Assembly: GCF_030269685.1 (NCBI RefSeq)
Contig: NZ_BSTT01000001.1
Coordinates: forward strand, 186,001 to 250,000
DNA: 64,000 nt
Origin: Actinomycetospora sp. NBRC 106378
GTDB taxonomy: Bacteria > Actinomycetota > Actinomycetes > Mycobacteriales > Pseudonocardiaceae
Reading direction: 5' to 3'
Shown one piece after another: positions 8,276 through 16,425 of this stretch. The notes under the pieces are model-generated. The model did no database searches. It was not told the DNA's origin and saw nothing but the letters and a program-made list of their open reading frames with translations. Made by a program: the position numbers and the translations under genes. How positions within the stretch are numbered: position 1 is the first letter of the stretch; the number at the start of each line of letters is the position of its first letter.

Positions 8276-9970
8276 ATGACCACAGCCGCAGACCGGAGCC
8301 CCGACACCGCGGCTGGCCTCGAGGAGTACACCGAGGCCGAGGTGCACCAGGATTTCGGCGACAACCCCGCCGAGGTACGCGACACGAACCACTACCAGGA
8401 CGAGTACATCAAGGGATTCGTCGACAAGTGGGACGACTACATCGGCTGGGAGGGACGCGCCGCGAGCGAGGGCACGTTCTTCATCGACCAGCTCCGCGCG
8501 CGGGGTGTCGAGAAGGTCCTCGACGTGGCCACCGGTACCGGCTTCAACTCGGTGCAGCTCCTGGAGGCGGGGTTCGAGACGGTCTCGGCGGACGGCAGCG
8601 CCGAGATGCTCGCCCGGGCCTTCGCCAACGGCCGCGAGCGCGGGCACGTGCTGCGCGTGGTCCAGGCCGACTGGCGTTGGCTCAACCGCGACGTGCACGG
8701 CGAGTACGACGCGATCATCTGCCTCGGGAACTCGTTCACGCACCTGTTCTCCGAGCGCGACCGCCGCAAGGCGCTCGCCGAGTTCTACGCGATGCTCTCG
8801 CACGACGGCGTGCTGATCCTCGATCAGCGCAACTACGACTCGATCCTGGACGACGGGTTCTCGTCGAAGCACAAGTACTACTACAGCGGTGACACGGTCA
8901 CGGCGGAGCCGGAGTACCTGGACGAGGGCCTCGCCCGCTTCCGGTACACGTTCCACGACGACGGATCCGTGTACCACCTGAACATGTTCCCGCTGCGCAA
9001 GGAGTACGTGCGGCGGTTGATGCGCGAGGTCGGGTTCCAGAAGATCGACACCTACGGCGACTTCCAGGACACCTACGGACAGGACACCCCGGACTTCTGG
9101 ATTCACGTGGCCGAGAAGACGTACCGCACCGACGACGAGCTCTCCGAGTCGTACTCGAGCGCGGTCCACACCGCGCGCGACTACTACAACTCCGAGGACG
9201 CCGACACCTTCTACCACGAGGTCTGGGGCGGCGAGGACATCCACGTCGGGCTCTACGAGACCCCCGACGAGGCCATCGCCCCGGCCTCCGCCCGCACCGT
9301 CGAGCGGATGGCGGAGACGGCGGGCATCACCGCCGAGACCCGCGTCCTCGACATGGGCGCCGGCTACGGAGGGGCGGCCCGGCACCTGGCGCGGAAGTAC
9401 GGCTGCCGGGTGACGTGCCTGAACCTCTCCGAGGTCGAGAACGAGCGGAACCGGGAGAAGACCCGCGAGCAGGGTCTCGACCACCTCGTCGACGTCGTGG
9501 ACGGCTCCTTCGAGAGCATGCCTATCCAGGACAACGCCTACGACCTCGTGTGGTCGCAGGACGCGTTCCTGCACTCCGGCGAGCGCTCGACGGTGGTCGC
9601 CGAGATCGCCCGCGTGCTCGTGCCGACCGGTCAGGTCGTGTTCACCGACCCGATGGCCGCCGACGGCGCCGACGTCTCGGCCCTGACGCCGATCCTCGCC
9701 CGCCTACACCTGGACAGCCTGGGCTCGCCCGGGTTCTACCGGGACGCGTTCGCGAGGAACGGCTTCAACGACTACGCCTTCGACGACCACACCGACCAGC
9801 TCACGACCCACTACGGGCGGGTCCTGGCGGAGCTCGAGAAGGCCGAGCAGGCGTTCGCCGGGAAGATCTCCGACGAGTACATCTCGAACATGAAGACCGG
9901 CCTGCGCAACTGGGTCAACGGCGGCCAGTCCGGTCAGCTGTCGTGGGGGATCTTCCGCATCAAGCGCTGA
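8276..9970 (+). CDS. Fused glycine/sarcosine and sarcosine/dimethylglycine N-methyltransferase
   Basis: A 564-residue protein with two SAM methyltransferase domains that together would convert glycine to glycine betaine in three methylations, making a compatible solute in the cytoplasm. The N-terminal half matches glycine sarcosine methyltransferase: SAM motif I VLDVATGTGFNS (81-92) and CLGNSFTHLF (about 153-162). The C-terminal half matches sarcosine dimethylglycine methyltransferase: VLDMGAGYGGAARHLA (about 357-372) and WSQDAFLHS. From memory, fusion of the two activities is known in halophilic actinomycetes such as Actinopolyspora. It is a single-gene unit followed by the 19-bp hairpin at 10042-10085. 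Osmotic control is likely by analogy; no operator was identified. Confidence 0.92.
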   Translation: MTTAADRSPDTAAGLEEYTEAEVHQDFGDNPAEVRDTNHYQDEYIKGFVDKWDDYIGWEGRAASEGTFFIDQLRARGVEKVLDVATGTGFNSVQLLEAGFETVSADGSAEMLARAFANGRERGHVLRVVQADWRWLNRDVHGEYDAIICLGNSFTHLFSERDRRKALAEFYAMLSHDGVLILDQRNYDSILDDGFSSKHKYYYSGDTVTAEPEYLDEGLARFRYTFHDDGSVYHLNMFPLRKEYVRRLMREVGFQKIDTYGDFQDTYGQDTPDFWIHVAEKTYRTDDELSESYSSAVHTARDYYNSEDADTFYHEVWGGEDIHVGLYETPDEAIAPASARTVERMAETAGITAETRVLDMGAGYGGAARHLARKYGCRVTCLNLSEVENERNREKTREQGLDHLVDVVDGSFESMPIQDNAYDLVWSQDAFLHSGERSTVVAEIARVLVPTGQVVFTDPMAADGADVSALTPILARLHLDSLGSPGFYRDAFARNGFNDYAFDDHTDQLTTHYGRVLAELEKAEQAFAGKISDEYISNMKTGLRNWVNGGQSGQLSWGIFRIKR

Positions 9971-9978
9971 CCCCCCTT

Positions 9979-10011
9979 CGTGGCAGGAAAGCGTCGTTGC
10001 TGTCATCCAGT
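9979..10011 (+). repeat. Dispersed repeat, left copy flanking the AbiEi-like gene
   Basis: These 33 bases are identical, in inverted orientation, to 11184-11216. GTGGCAGGAA begins the unit. In the partner copy the same ten bases recur after 30 bases, while here the second occurrence is degenerate. A related palindromic copy lies at 1036-1090. Confidence 0.85.
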
Positions 10012-10041
10012 AGCAGCTCCGCCGCTTCCTGACGACGGGCT

Positions 10042-10085
10042 CGACGACGGCGGACGGACCGACACTGGTCCGTCCGCCGTCGTCG
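10042..10085. terminator. Hairpin terminator after the betaine-synthesis gene
   Basis: Arms 10042-10060 and 10067-10085 pair perfectly over 19 bases around the loop GACACT. There is no T tract, which is usual in high-GC actinobacteria. It lies 72 bases after the stop at 9970. Confidence 0.8.
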
Positions 10086-10167
10086 TCGGTCCCCACCGGC
10101 ATCGGGACCCCCGGTCATCCACAGGCTCCGACGGCGTGATCGACGGCGCGCCGACCCCGGCGCCACC

Positions 10168-11154
10168 GTGACGGGCATGCGCCGCAACCCGCACGCCGAC
10201 GACCTCGCCTACCTCCGCACCTTCGCCGACGACGACGTCATCGCGGTCGTCGAGCTCATCCGGCTCGGGGTCCCCGAGACGACGGTCTACCGACGATGTC
10301 GATCCGGCGGGCCGTGGCGCCTGCTCGCACCCGGCGTCGTCCTCCTGGCCACAGGTGTCCCCACGCGCCCGCAACGCCTCCGGGCCGCCCTCCTCCACGG
10401 AGGTCGAGGCGCCCAGATCACCGGCCTGGACGCCGCCCGGCTCCACGGCCTGCGTCGGGGCACGGTTCCCGACGACGTCCACGTGCTGATCCCGGGCGAG
10501 CGCCAGGTCCGCAGCGTCCGCCACGTGCTCGTCGAGCGGACGACCCGCCTCCTCCCGCCCGTCGTGATCGACGGTCTCCCCGTGGCGCCGATCGGCCGAT
10601 GCGTGCTCGACGCCACGCGTCGGCTCACCGACCGGTCCGACGTCGCGGCCGTGCTCACCGAGCCCGTGCAGCGACGCATGGTGTCCCGCGAGGCCCTCGA
10701 GACCGAGCTCGACGCCGGCTGCCGGCGGGGCAGCGCGGTGCCGCGCTCCGTCCTCCGGGCGATCGCCGCCGGCGTGCGGTCGCCGGCCGAGTTCGCGGTC
10801 CGCGAGTGGTGGCTCGCGCGCCCCGAGCTGGGCGAGGCCTTGTTCAACGTCGCGATCCTCGACGTCCGCGGCCGCTTCGTCGGGATCGCGGACGTCTTCG
10901 ACGCGGAGATCGGCCTCGTGGGCCAGGTCGACTCGACCGAGCACCACTTCATGACGCCGGACCAGGTCATCGAGACCGAGCGACAGCACCGGGCCTACCG
11001 GTCGGCCGGTCTCCACGTGATCGGCATCCGCCCGAACCGGCTCCGCCTCGATCCCGACGGCCTGCACCGGGACGTGCTCGACGCCCGCCGGGTCGCCGCG
11101 GCACTGCCGCCGGCCGAGGTCACGTGGCGGCCGGACCTGCCGTCGGCCGGCTGA
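10168..11154 (+). CDS. AbiEi-antitoxin-like / DUF559-type nuclease-fold protein
   Basis: A 328-residue protein of a kind common in actinobacteria. The N-terminal part (about 20-90) resembles the winged-helix AbiEi antitoxin domain: VVELIRLGVPETTVYRRCRS followed by WRLLAPGVVLL. The C-terminal part (about 200-310) resembles the Vsr/DUF559 restriction-like fold: SPAEFAVREWWL, then VGIADVFDAEIGLVGQVDS and LHVIGIRPNRL. No cognate AbiEii toxin gene is adjacent. It stands alone between inverted copies of the 33-bp repeat, with slightly fewer optimal codons than its neighbours. The start could be GTG 10168 or ATG 10177; neither has a clear ribosome site. Function unknown; a DNA-binding or nuclease role is only suggested. 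Confidence 0.75.
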   Translation: MTGMRRNPHADDLAYLRTFADDDVIAVVELIRLGVPETTVYRRCRSGGPWRLLAPGVVLLATGVPTRPQRLRAALLHGGRGAQITGLDAARLHGLRRGTVPDDVHVLIPGERQVRSVRHVLVERTTRLLPPVVIDGLPVAPIGRCVLDATRRLTDRSDVAAVLTEPVQRRMVSREALETELDAGCRRGSAVPRSVLRAIAAGVRSPAEFAVREWWLARPELGEALFNVAILDVRGRFVGIADVFDAEIGLVGQVDSTEHHFMTPDQVIETERQHRAYRSAGLHVIGIRPNRLRLDPDGLHRDVLDARRVAAALPPAEVTWRPDLPSAG

Positions 11155-11170
11155 ACCGCGGTCGAGGATG

Positions 11171-11216
11171 CGGCGTTCCTGCCACTGGATGACAGCAACG
11201 ACGCTTTCCTGCCACG
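11171..11216 (-). repeat. Dispersed repeat, inverted right copy
   Basis: 11184-11216 is the exact reverse complement of 9979-10011. The copy continues to 11171 with a second GTGGCAGGAA start, so read on the minus strand the ten-base head occurs twice with a 30-base period. It ends 10 bases before the stop of the deacetylase gene at 11226. Confidence 0.85.
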
Positions 11217-11225
11217 GAGGCCGAG

Positions 11226-12161
11226 CTAGCGGCGCGCCAGGCGACGGCTCACGAGGCCCTTCGCCTTGCGCCAGCCCTTCTCGGCCACGCTGGTCAGGTC
11301 GGTCGTCGGCGTGACGATCACGCGGCGCATCTCGTAGGGCGAGTCGCCCCCCGAGGCGAGGCCGGCCGTCGTCGTGATGGCGCACCGGTAGCCGAGGTCC
11401 CGGGCGACGCGGGTGGTCACGTCCGAGTAGTCCGACGCCGAGCCGTTGGGGAACGCCAGGGTGTCGACGGTGATCCCGAGGCCCGACTCGAGGGCCGCAC
11501 GCGACTCCCCCATCTCGACCCGCTGCCCCGGCTCGGTCTCGCGCTCCAGGATCGCGTGCGACACGGTGTGCGAGCCGATCTCGTGCCCGGCCGCGAGCAG
11601 CGACTTCGCGCCCGACCAGTCCATGAACAGCCCCTCGCCCACCGAGGACGTGGCGGGCGCGAGCAGCTCCGACACCCGCGCGACCTCGGCGACCCGCGAC
11701 GCGTGGTCCAGCGTCTTCAGCGACGCCCGGACGGCGGCGTGCGCGGTCTCCCGCTCGGCCGGCGTCGACAGCGGGTGGATCGTGCCGTCGAACTCCAGCG
11801 ACGCGGCCCGCGCCCCGTCGAACGCCGCCGACAGGTCCTCCCACCAGGCGCCGACCGTCCCGGAGAGGAAGCCGGGCACCAGGAAGAACGTCGCGGGCAG
11901 GCCGTGGCGCTCCAGCATCGGCACGCCGAGCTCGAGGTTGTCGCGGTACCCGTCGTCGAAGGTGAGCACGACGGCGCGGGACGGGAGCGGCTCCCCGGCC
12001 TCGATCAGCCCCAGCGCGGTCTGCAGCGGCAGCACGTTCGCGAACCGCGACAGCATCCGGAGCTGCTTGGCGAACCCGAGACGGCCCACGCCGGGCGGAT
12101 CGGGGAACCCGGGCGTCGGGTCGATGTTGTGCCAGCCGAGCACGAGAAGCCGGTTGCCCAT
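11226..12161 (-). CDS. Polysaccharide deacetylase (NodB-type, CE4)
   Basis: A 311-residue protein starting at ATG 12161 (MGNRLLVLGWHN). The NodB homology domain shows the first motif VVLTFDDGYRDN (about residues 63-74), with the catalytic base and metal-binding Asp pair, and the HxxxH metal motif as EIGSHTVSHA (about 195). Later motifs include LAFPNGSASDYS. Such enzymes remove N-acetyl groups from amino sugars in cell-surface glycans. No signal peptide is evident, so it may act on a cytoplasmic or lipid-linked intermediate. It lies 11 bases downstream of the gene at 12173-12979 and is probably cotranscribed. Confidence 0.88.
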   Translation of the reverse strand: MGNRLLVLGWHNIDPTPGFPDPPGVGRLGFAKQLRMLSRFANVLPLQTALGLIEAGEPLPSRAVVLTFDDGYRDNLELGVPMLERHGLPATFFLVPGFLSGTVGAWWEDLSAAFDGARAASLEFDGTIHPLSTPAERETAHAAVRASLKTLDHASRVAEVARVSELLAPATSSVGEGLFMDWSGAKSLLAAGHEIGSHTVSHAILERETEPGQRVEMGESRAALESGLGITVDTLAFPNGSASDYSDVTTRVARDLGYRCAITTTAGLASGGDSPYEMRRVIVTPTTDLTSVAEKGWRKAKGLVSRRLARR

Positions 12162-12172
12162 GGCCGTCCACC

Positions 12173-12979
12173 CTAGGTGGCCGACCTCACGGCCGCGGTC
12201 ACCGCCTCCGCCACGAGTTCCCGACGACGGGCCGAGCGCCGCATCGAGCGCGAGAGCTCCAGGTGGACGAACACCGTGCCGTGCCGGGCCGCCAGGCGAC
12301 CCTGCACGTTGCGGGTGCCGGAGAGGTCCTCGCAGCCCGGCTCGCCGCCACGCCGCACGCGCTCCCCGGACGCCGTCAGGCGCGCCACCGTCTCCTCCAG
12401 CACCACCGAGCCCGTGGCCGCTCCGGGCGAGACGACGGCATCGAGGTCCGGCCGGTCGGCGAACCCGTGCAGCTGCACCTGGGGCAGACCCAGCCGGACG
12501 ACGAGCCCGGCCGCGAGGCGGGCGAACACGGAGTCCGGGCGGTGCGCCACGTCCGCCGGGCAGTCCGACCGCCGCCGGGCGTCGGCCGGCGCCCCCGCGG
12601 CGCGGTGCGCGCCCGCCTGCAGGTAGAGCGCGTCGTCGAGCCCCTCGGCCACCGCGACCCCGATCTGCTCGGTACGCAGGTCCGCCGCCGGGTGCGGCAC
12701 CTCGACGAGCACGCCGGGCGGCACCCGCGGCAGCACGACCAGTCCCCACGCGCGCGGGCTCTGCGGGTCCGCGACCAGCGCGACCCGTCCGGCCACGCTC
12801 GTCGTCGTGAACCCGAGGGCGGCGGCGAGGCGCTCGACGTCGGCGGGGCCGGAGCCGTCGGCGATCGCCGCGGCGAGGGCGTCGGCGGTGGCGCGCTCGA
12901 CCTCGTCGGGAGCCCGGTAGGGGCCGCTCGACCGCAGCGACGCGGTGAACCGGTCGACCAGGCCCGCGAGGGAGGTCAC
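12173..12979 (-). CDS. Putative zinc-dependent hydrolase, N-formylglutamate amidohydrolase-like
   Basis: A 268-residue protein without a firm family match. From residue 90, VLVEVPHPAADLRTEQIGVA gives a His followed by acidic residues; then LYLQAGAHRAAG, DVAHRPDSVF, VQLHGF and finally GTVFVHLELSRSMR. This order of His/Glu-containing strands resembles N-formylglutamate amidohydrolase and poly-gamma-glutamate hydrolase folds, in which two His and one Glu hold zinc. There is no signal peptide. It is followed within 11 bases by the polysaccharide deacetylase, so both may trim amide groups from a surface polymer. The call is inference from motif order; an unrelated carboxypeptidase-like fold is possible. 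Confidence 0.6.
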   Translation of the reverse strand: MTSLAGLVDRFTASLRSSGPYRAPDEVERATADALAAAIADGSGPADVERLAAALGFTTTSVAGRVALVADPQSPRAWGLVVLPRVPPGVLVEVPHPAADLRTEQIGVAVAEGLDDALYLQAGAHRAAGAPADARRRSDCPADVAHRPDSVFARLAAGLVVRLGLPQVQLHGFADRPDLDAVVSPGAATGSVVLEETVARLTASGERVRRGGEPGCEDLSGTRNVQGRLAARHGTVFVHLELSRSMRRSARRRELVAEAVTAAVRSAT

Positions 12980-13039
12980 CGCCGGATCATGCCCGGGGAC
13001 GCGGGCCCGGGCACGACGGCCCGGGCCGCAGGAGCCGCG

Positions 13040-13525
13040 TCAGGCGCCGGCCGGGTACGCCGGGCCCCACTCGGGGGCTCCTCCGAGGGGGCCGCCGACC
13101 GGGCCGGCGAGGGACGGGCGCGCCGGGGGCGGGTTGCCGAACGGCGGGGTCCCGAACGGCGCCACGTAGAAGGCCAGGGGACGCCGGGGCGCGTTGAGGA
13201 AGGCCGCGGCCTCCGGGTCGGGCTCGAAGGGCAGGGCCGCACCGAACGGCACGAGCGGCTCCACGTCCGGGAACGACTCCGACGACGACGACGACGACGA
13301 CGACGACGCCGACGACCCGGACGGCTCCGACGACGGCGTCCAGGCCCCCGTCGCGCCGGGCTCGGCCCAGGCGGGCACGGGCCCGGACGGCCGACGGGTC
13401 GGACGCAGGGCGACGACCCGACGCACTCCTGGGGATCCCGACGACCCCGTCACCGGGCCGCCGTCCTCGGATGCACCACGGTCGTTGGTCGTACCGCAGG
13501 AACCTCGCTCCGCCATGTGAACCAT
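13040..13525 (-). CDS. Unknown Pro/Gly-rich protein with a polyserine tract
   Basis: A 161-residue protein I do not recognise. The C-terminal half (about 85-161) is Pro/Phe/Gly-rich with PFG motifs (APFGTPPFGNPPPARPS), and its codons end in G or C almost without exception, which supports coding on this strand. Residues about 72-82 are a serine run encoded by a trinucleotide repeat. No signal or membrane segment is clear. The start may be ATG 13525 or 13516; neither has a good ribosome site. On the plus strand the same DNA is open but would give an implausible Asp run with poor flanks. Confidence 0.5.
   Translation of the reverse strand: MVHMAERGSCGTTNDRGASEDGGPVTGSSGSPGVRRVVALRPTRRPSGPVPAWAEPGATGAWTPSSEPSGSSASSSSSSSSSESFPDVEPLVPFGAALPFEPDPEAAAFLNAPRRPLAFYVAPFGTPPFGNPPPARPSLAGPVGGPLGGAPEWGPAYPAGA
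13281..13307. repeat. Trinucleotide microsatellite, nine GAC units
   Basis: Nine perfect GAC units on the plus strand. On the minus strand they are read as consecutive TCG serine codons in the gene at 13040-13525. Changes in copy number would alter length without shifting frame. Confidence 0.85.
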
Positions 13526-13952
13526 TCTGGGAAGCCGTTCTGCGCAATCACGGTCGGGGGATCACGGTCCCACCCCGGGGTACACCCTCCGGCCGCACGC
13601 GGGGTCGTGACCGCGACCGGGTGCCGTCGGGCCGCCTCATCGTCCGGGGGAGCCACGCCCGGGACGGCCGAAACGTCCGACTTCGTCGGCCTCCGGAGTG
13701 ACGGACCGTACATCCGGACCGGGCCGGAGACCGGCGTCACCGCGACCCGTCCCGGACGTTCCCCCTCCGGAGGACCCGTCACGGGACCCCGGTTTTCCGG
13801 ACGTTCCGGGCGATCCGGGACGGAACGATCCGCGACCCCGGTGCCCTCCCCGACGATCCGGTAGCGGACGATGGCGTCCGCCCGTCCCGACGCCCGACCA
13901 CGGTTCGTAGCCGACGACGCGGTCCGCTGCCCCGCGACCTGGAGGTGCTCCC
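13526..13952. other. Non-coding region with repeated TCCGGA motifs, 427 bases
   Basis: No credible gene was seen. The hexamer TCCGGA recurs between about 13690 and 13800, alone or inside larger palindromes such as CCTCCGGAGG near 13765. At 13802-13827 an inverted repeat has arms CGTTCCG and CGGAACG. This clustering upstream of the aminomutase-like gene suggests binding sites for a regulator, but no protein can be named. Confidence 0.5.
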
Positions 13953-15293
13953 TTGGAGAGACCCGCCCCCGACTTCAGCCGGTCGAACGCCCTGGCGGAC
14001 CGCCTGCACGCGATGGTCCCCGGTGGCGCGCACACCTACGCCCGCGGCGACGACCAGTACCCCGAGGGCATGGCGCCGATCATCGAGCGGGGTCTCGGCG
14101 CCCGGGTGTGGGACGCGGACGGCAACGAGTTCGTCGAGTACGGCATGGGACTGCGGGCCGTCACGCTCGGGCACGCGTACGCGCCGGTCCTCGACGCGGT
14201 GCGCGACGTCCTGGGTCGCGGGGTCAGCTTCACCCGCCCCTCCACGCTCGAGGTCGCGGCCGCCGAGGACTTCCTCGCGACCGTCCCGGGTGCGGACATG
14301 GTGAAGTTCGCGAAGAACGGCTCCGACGCGACGACCGCGGCGCTGAAGCTCGCGCGGGCCGCCACCGGACGCGACCTGGTCGCGGTCGCCGATCAGCCGT
14401 TCTTCTCGGTCGACGACTGGTTCATCGGCACCACCGGCATGCACGCCGGCATCCCGGCCGCGACGCGCGGGACGACCGTGCGCTTCGGGTTCAACGACGT
14501 CGACTCGCTGCGCGCGCTCTTCGCCGCCCACCCGGGCCGGATCGCCGCGGTGTTCATGGAGGCCGCCACCGGCCTCGTCGCCCCCGAGCCCGGCTTCCTG
14601 GCCGCGGTCCGCGAGCTGTGCACGGCCGAGGGCACGGTCCTCGTCTTCGACGAGATGATCACCGGGTTCCGCTGGGCGGCCGGCGGGGCGCAGGAGGTCC
14701 ACGGGGTCGTGCCCGACCTGTCGACGTGGGGCAAGGCGATGGGCAACGGCTTCCCGATCGCCGCCCTCGCCGGCAAGCGCGACCTGATGGAGCTCGGCGG
14801 TCTCGCCACCGACGCCGCCCGGGTCTTCCTGCTCTCCACCACGAACGGCCCGGAGACGGTGGGGCTCACCGCCTTCCGCGCGGTGGTGGCGGCCTACCGC
14901 ACCGGCGACCCGGTCGGCGCCATGCGCCACGCGGGGGAGCGCCTCGCCGTGGGCGCGAACGCCGCCATCGAGGCCGAGGGGCTGCAGGACCACCTGCGCG
15001 TGGCGGGGCACCCGAACTGCCTGGTGTTCCTCACCCGCGGCCCGGACGGGCTGCCCTCGCAGGAGTACCGGACGCTCTTCCTCGCCGAGCTGCTGCGCGG
15101 CGGGGTGCTCGGGCAGTCGTTCGTCGTGTCGGCGGCGCACACCGACGCCGACGTCGACCAGACGGTGCAGGCCGTCGCCGACGCCCTGCCCACCTACCGC
15201 AAGGCGATCGAGCACGGCTCGACGGCGGGCCTGCTCGAGGGCCGGCCGGTCGCGCCGGCCCTGCGCACCCACGCGGCGCCGCGGCGCCGCTGA
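13953..15293 (+). CDS. Class III aminotransferase / glutamate-1-semialdehyde aminomutase-like
   Basis: A 446-residue PLP enzyme. GGAGG at 13941-13945, 7 bases before TTG 13953, decides the unusual start. Family marks are the N-terminal GGAHTYARGDDQYPEG, the FAKNGSDATTAALKLARA phosphate-binding helix (about 115-132), VFDEMITGFRWAAGG (about 230-244) and the Schiff-base Lys in LSTWGKAMGNGFPIAALAG (about 255-273). HemL makes 5-aminolevulinate, but related enzymes in glycan and antibiotic loci act on sugars or other amino compounds. Because it sits among glycosyltransferases and oxygenases rather than heme genes, a biosynthetic role in the glycan or a small molecule is more likely; the substrate is unknown. 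Confidence 0.85.
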   Translation: MERPAPDFSRSNALADRLHAMVPGGAHTYARGDDQYPEGMAPIIERGLGARVWDADGNEFVEYGMGLRAVTLGHAYAPVLDAVRDVLGRGVSFTRPSTLEVAAAEDFLATVPGADMVKFAKNGSDATTAALKLARAATGRDLVAVADQPFFSVDDWFIGTTGMHAGIPAATRGTTVRFGFNDVDSLRALFAAHPGRIAAVFMEAATGLVAPEPGFLAAVRELCTAEGTVLVFDEMITGFRWAAGGAQEVHGVVPDLSTWGKAMGNGFPIAALAGKRDLMELGGLATDAARVFLLSTTNGPETVGLTAFRAVVAAYRTGDPVGAMRHAGERLAVGANAAIEAEGLQDHLRVAGHPNCLVFLTRGPDGLPSQEYRTLFLAELLRGGVLGQSFVVSAAHTDADVDQTVQAVADALPTYRKAIEHGSTAGLLEGRPVAPALRTHAAPRRR

Positions 15294-15303
15294 CGTCCCC
15301 GCC

Positions 15304-15348
15304 GGACGGGCGGGCGGGCGGGTCTCAGACCCCGACGACCGCCCGTCC
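15304..15348. terminator. Bidirectional terminator between convergent genes
   Basis: Outer arms 15304-15313 and 15339-15348 (GGACGGGCGG and its complement) pair over 10 bases. An inner hairpin at 15320-15332 (GGGTCT-C-AGACCC) is perfect. The minus-strand stop at 15325-15327 lies inside it. Confidence 0.65.
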
Positions 15349-16233
15349 GTCGTACTGCGCGGCCAGCTCCTCGGGCATCGGCGCGAGGTCCGAGCAGCGC
15401 CGGAAGTCCCGCAGCGAGGTCCCGGAGCACTCCGAGTCGACGTTGCGCGAACCGCGGTGCGCCTCGACGTCGTCGATGTCGACGACGCGGAAGTCGATCG
15501 AGAACCGGGTGCGCCCGGAGGTGTTGGGCACCGACGAGTGCAGCTGGTTGCCGGAGAACACCATCATTCCGCCGACCTCGGGCACCACGCGGACCTGCGG
15601 GTCGAGCTCGACGGGCTCCTCGGGCGTCGGCTGGTCGCGGGTGTCGGTGCCGATCTGCGAGGCGGCGCTGAACCGGCTCGTCCGGTTCCACGCGTCGTAG
15701 TCGTAGCGACGGGACCCGTTCTTCAGGCCCTGGGTCATGTACTTCGGGTGGAACGCCATGACGTTGTCCGCCGACACCGGGTAGACCGGCATCCACCAGT
15801 TCGTCTGACACATCGGCGCCGAGTACCAGGTGTCGCGGTGCGGGTGGAACGCGAACGCGATGCCCGTCGTCAGGTAGTCGTCCGAGGTCGAGGTGCGCAG
15901 CCGCGGCACGTCGAAGTACGTGCGCTCCAGGTCGCAGCCACGCTCCTCGAGGATGGCCGGCAGCAGCTCCTTGCACCGCGGGTGGTGGATGAACCGGGGC
16001 TTGAGCTCGGCGAGCAGCGCCGCGAACTCCCGGACGTCCATCTCGTACTGCGCGAGCTCGGGGTTCAGCCCGCCCGCCCCGCAGCCCGCGAACGCCTCCT
16101 CCACCAGTTCCCGGGTGAACTGGACGAGCGCGAGGGTCGCCGGCGTCGCGCCGTAGACCATCACGTCACCGGAGTAGAGGTGGTCGCGTCGCGTCGCGTC
16201 GTCGAACGACGGATTCGAGAGAACGTTGGTCAC
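15325..16233 (-). CDS. Phytanoyl-CoA dioxygenase-like Fe(II)/2-oxoglutarate oxygenase
   Basis: A 302-residue non-heme iron oxygenase. The HxD iron motif is in FHPHRDTWYSAPM (about residue 155), and the distal His and the 2-oxoglutarate-binding Arg are in HSSVPNTSGRTRFSIDFRVV (about 240-260). GTG 16233 is preferred because GGGGG precedes it and codon usage worsens upstream; longer forms from ATG 16308 or 16329 are possible. Such enzymes hydroxylate or halogenate small molecules or sugars. It is convergent with the aminomutase-like gene and divergent from the class IV aminotransferase, which suggests these genes act on one substrate family. The reaction is unknown. Confidence 0.8.
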   Translation of the reverse strand: MTNVLSNPSFDDATRRDHLYSGDVMVYGATPATLALVQFTRELVEEAFAGCGAGGLNPELAQYEMDVREFAALLAELKPRFIHHPRCKELLPAILEERGCDLERTYFDVPRLRTSTSDDYLTTGIAFAFHPHRDTWYSAPMCQTNWWMPVYPVSADNVMAFHPKYMTQGLKNGSRRYDYDAWNRTSRFSAASQIGTDTRDQPTPEEPVELDPQVRVVPEVGGMMVFSGNQLHSSVPNTSGRTRFSIDFRVVDIDDVEAHRGSRNVDSECSGTSLRDFRRCSDLAPMPEELAAQYDGRAVVGV

Positions 16234-16425
16234 GTCGGCCCCCTTCGCGCCGGGTTCTCCCCACTGCGGGGGAACCTTCTGGCTACCGAGACGTCGCACG
16301 GTAGTCATGGGTTGTCCGGTCGGGTCCATCGAGGTACCCGAAAGGCCTTCCGGGTCCGGACGATCAGGACGATTCGATCACCGAACGTCTTCCTGCGGTG
16401 GTTCATTCGGGAAGGAATACGACAC

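Noticed and set aside
10168..11154. Complete AbiE toxin-antitoxin system
   Set aside because: No nucleotidyltransferase-type AbiEii gene is adjacent, and the C-terminal half looks like a DUF559 fold.
13194..13520. Plus-strand frame with an aspartate run opposite the polyserine gene
   Set aside because: Its flanks have poor coding character, while the minus-strand frame has G or C at almost every third position.
13953..15293. Annotation as hemL of heme synthesis
   Set aside because: Family motifs fit, but the context is glycan and oxygenase genes with no other heme gene nearby, so only a family-level call is made.
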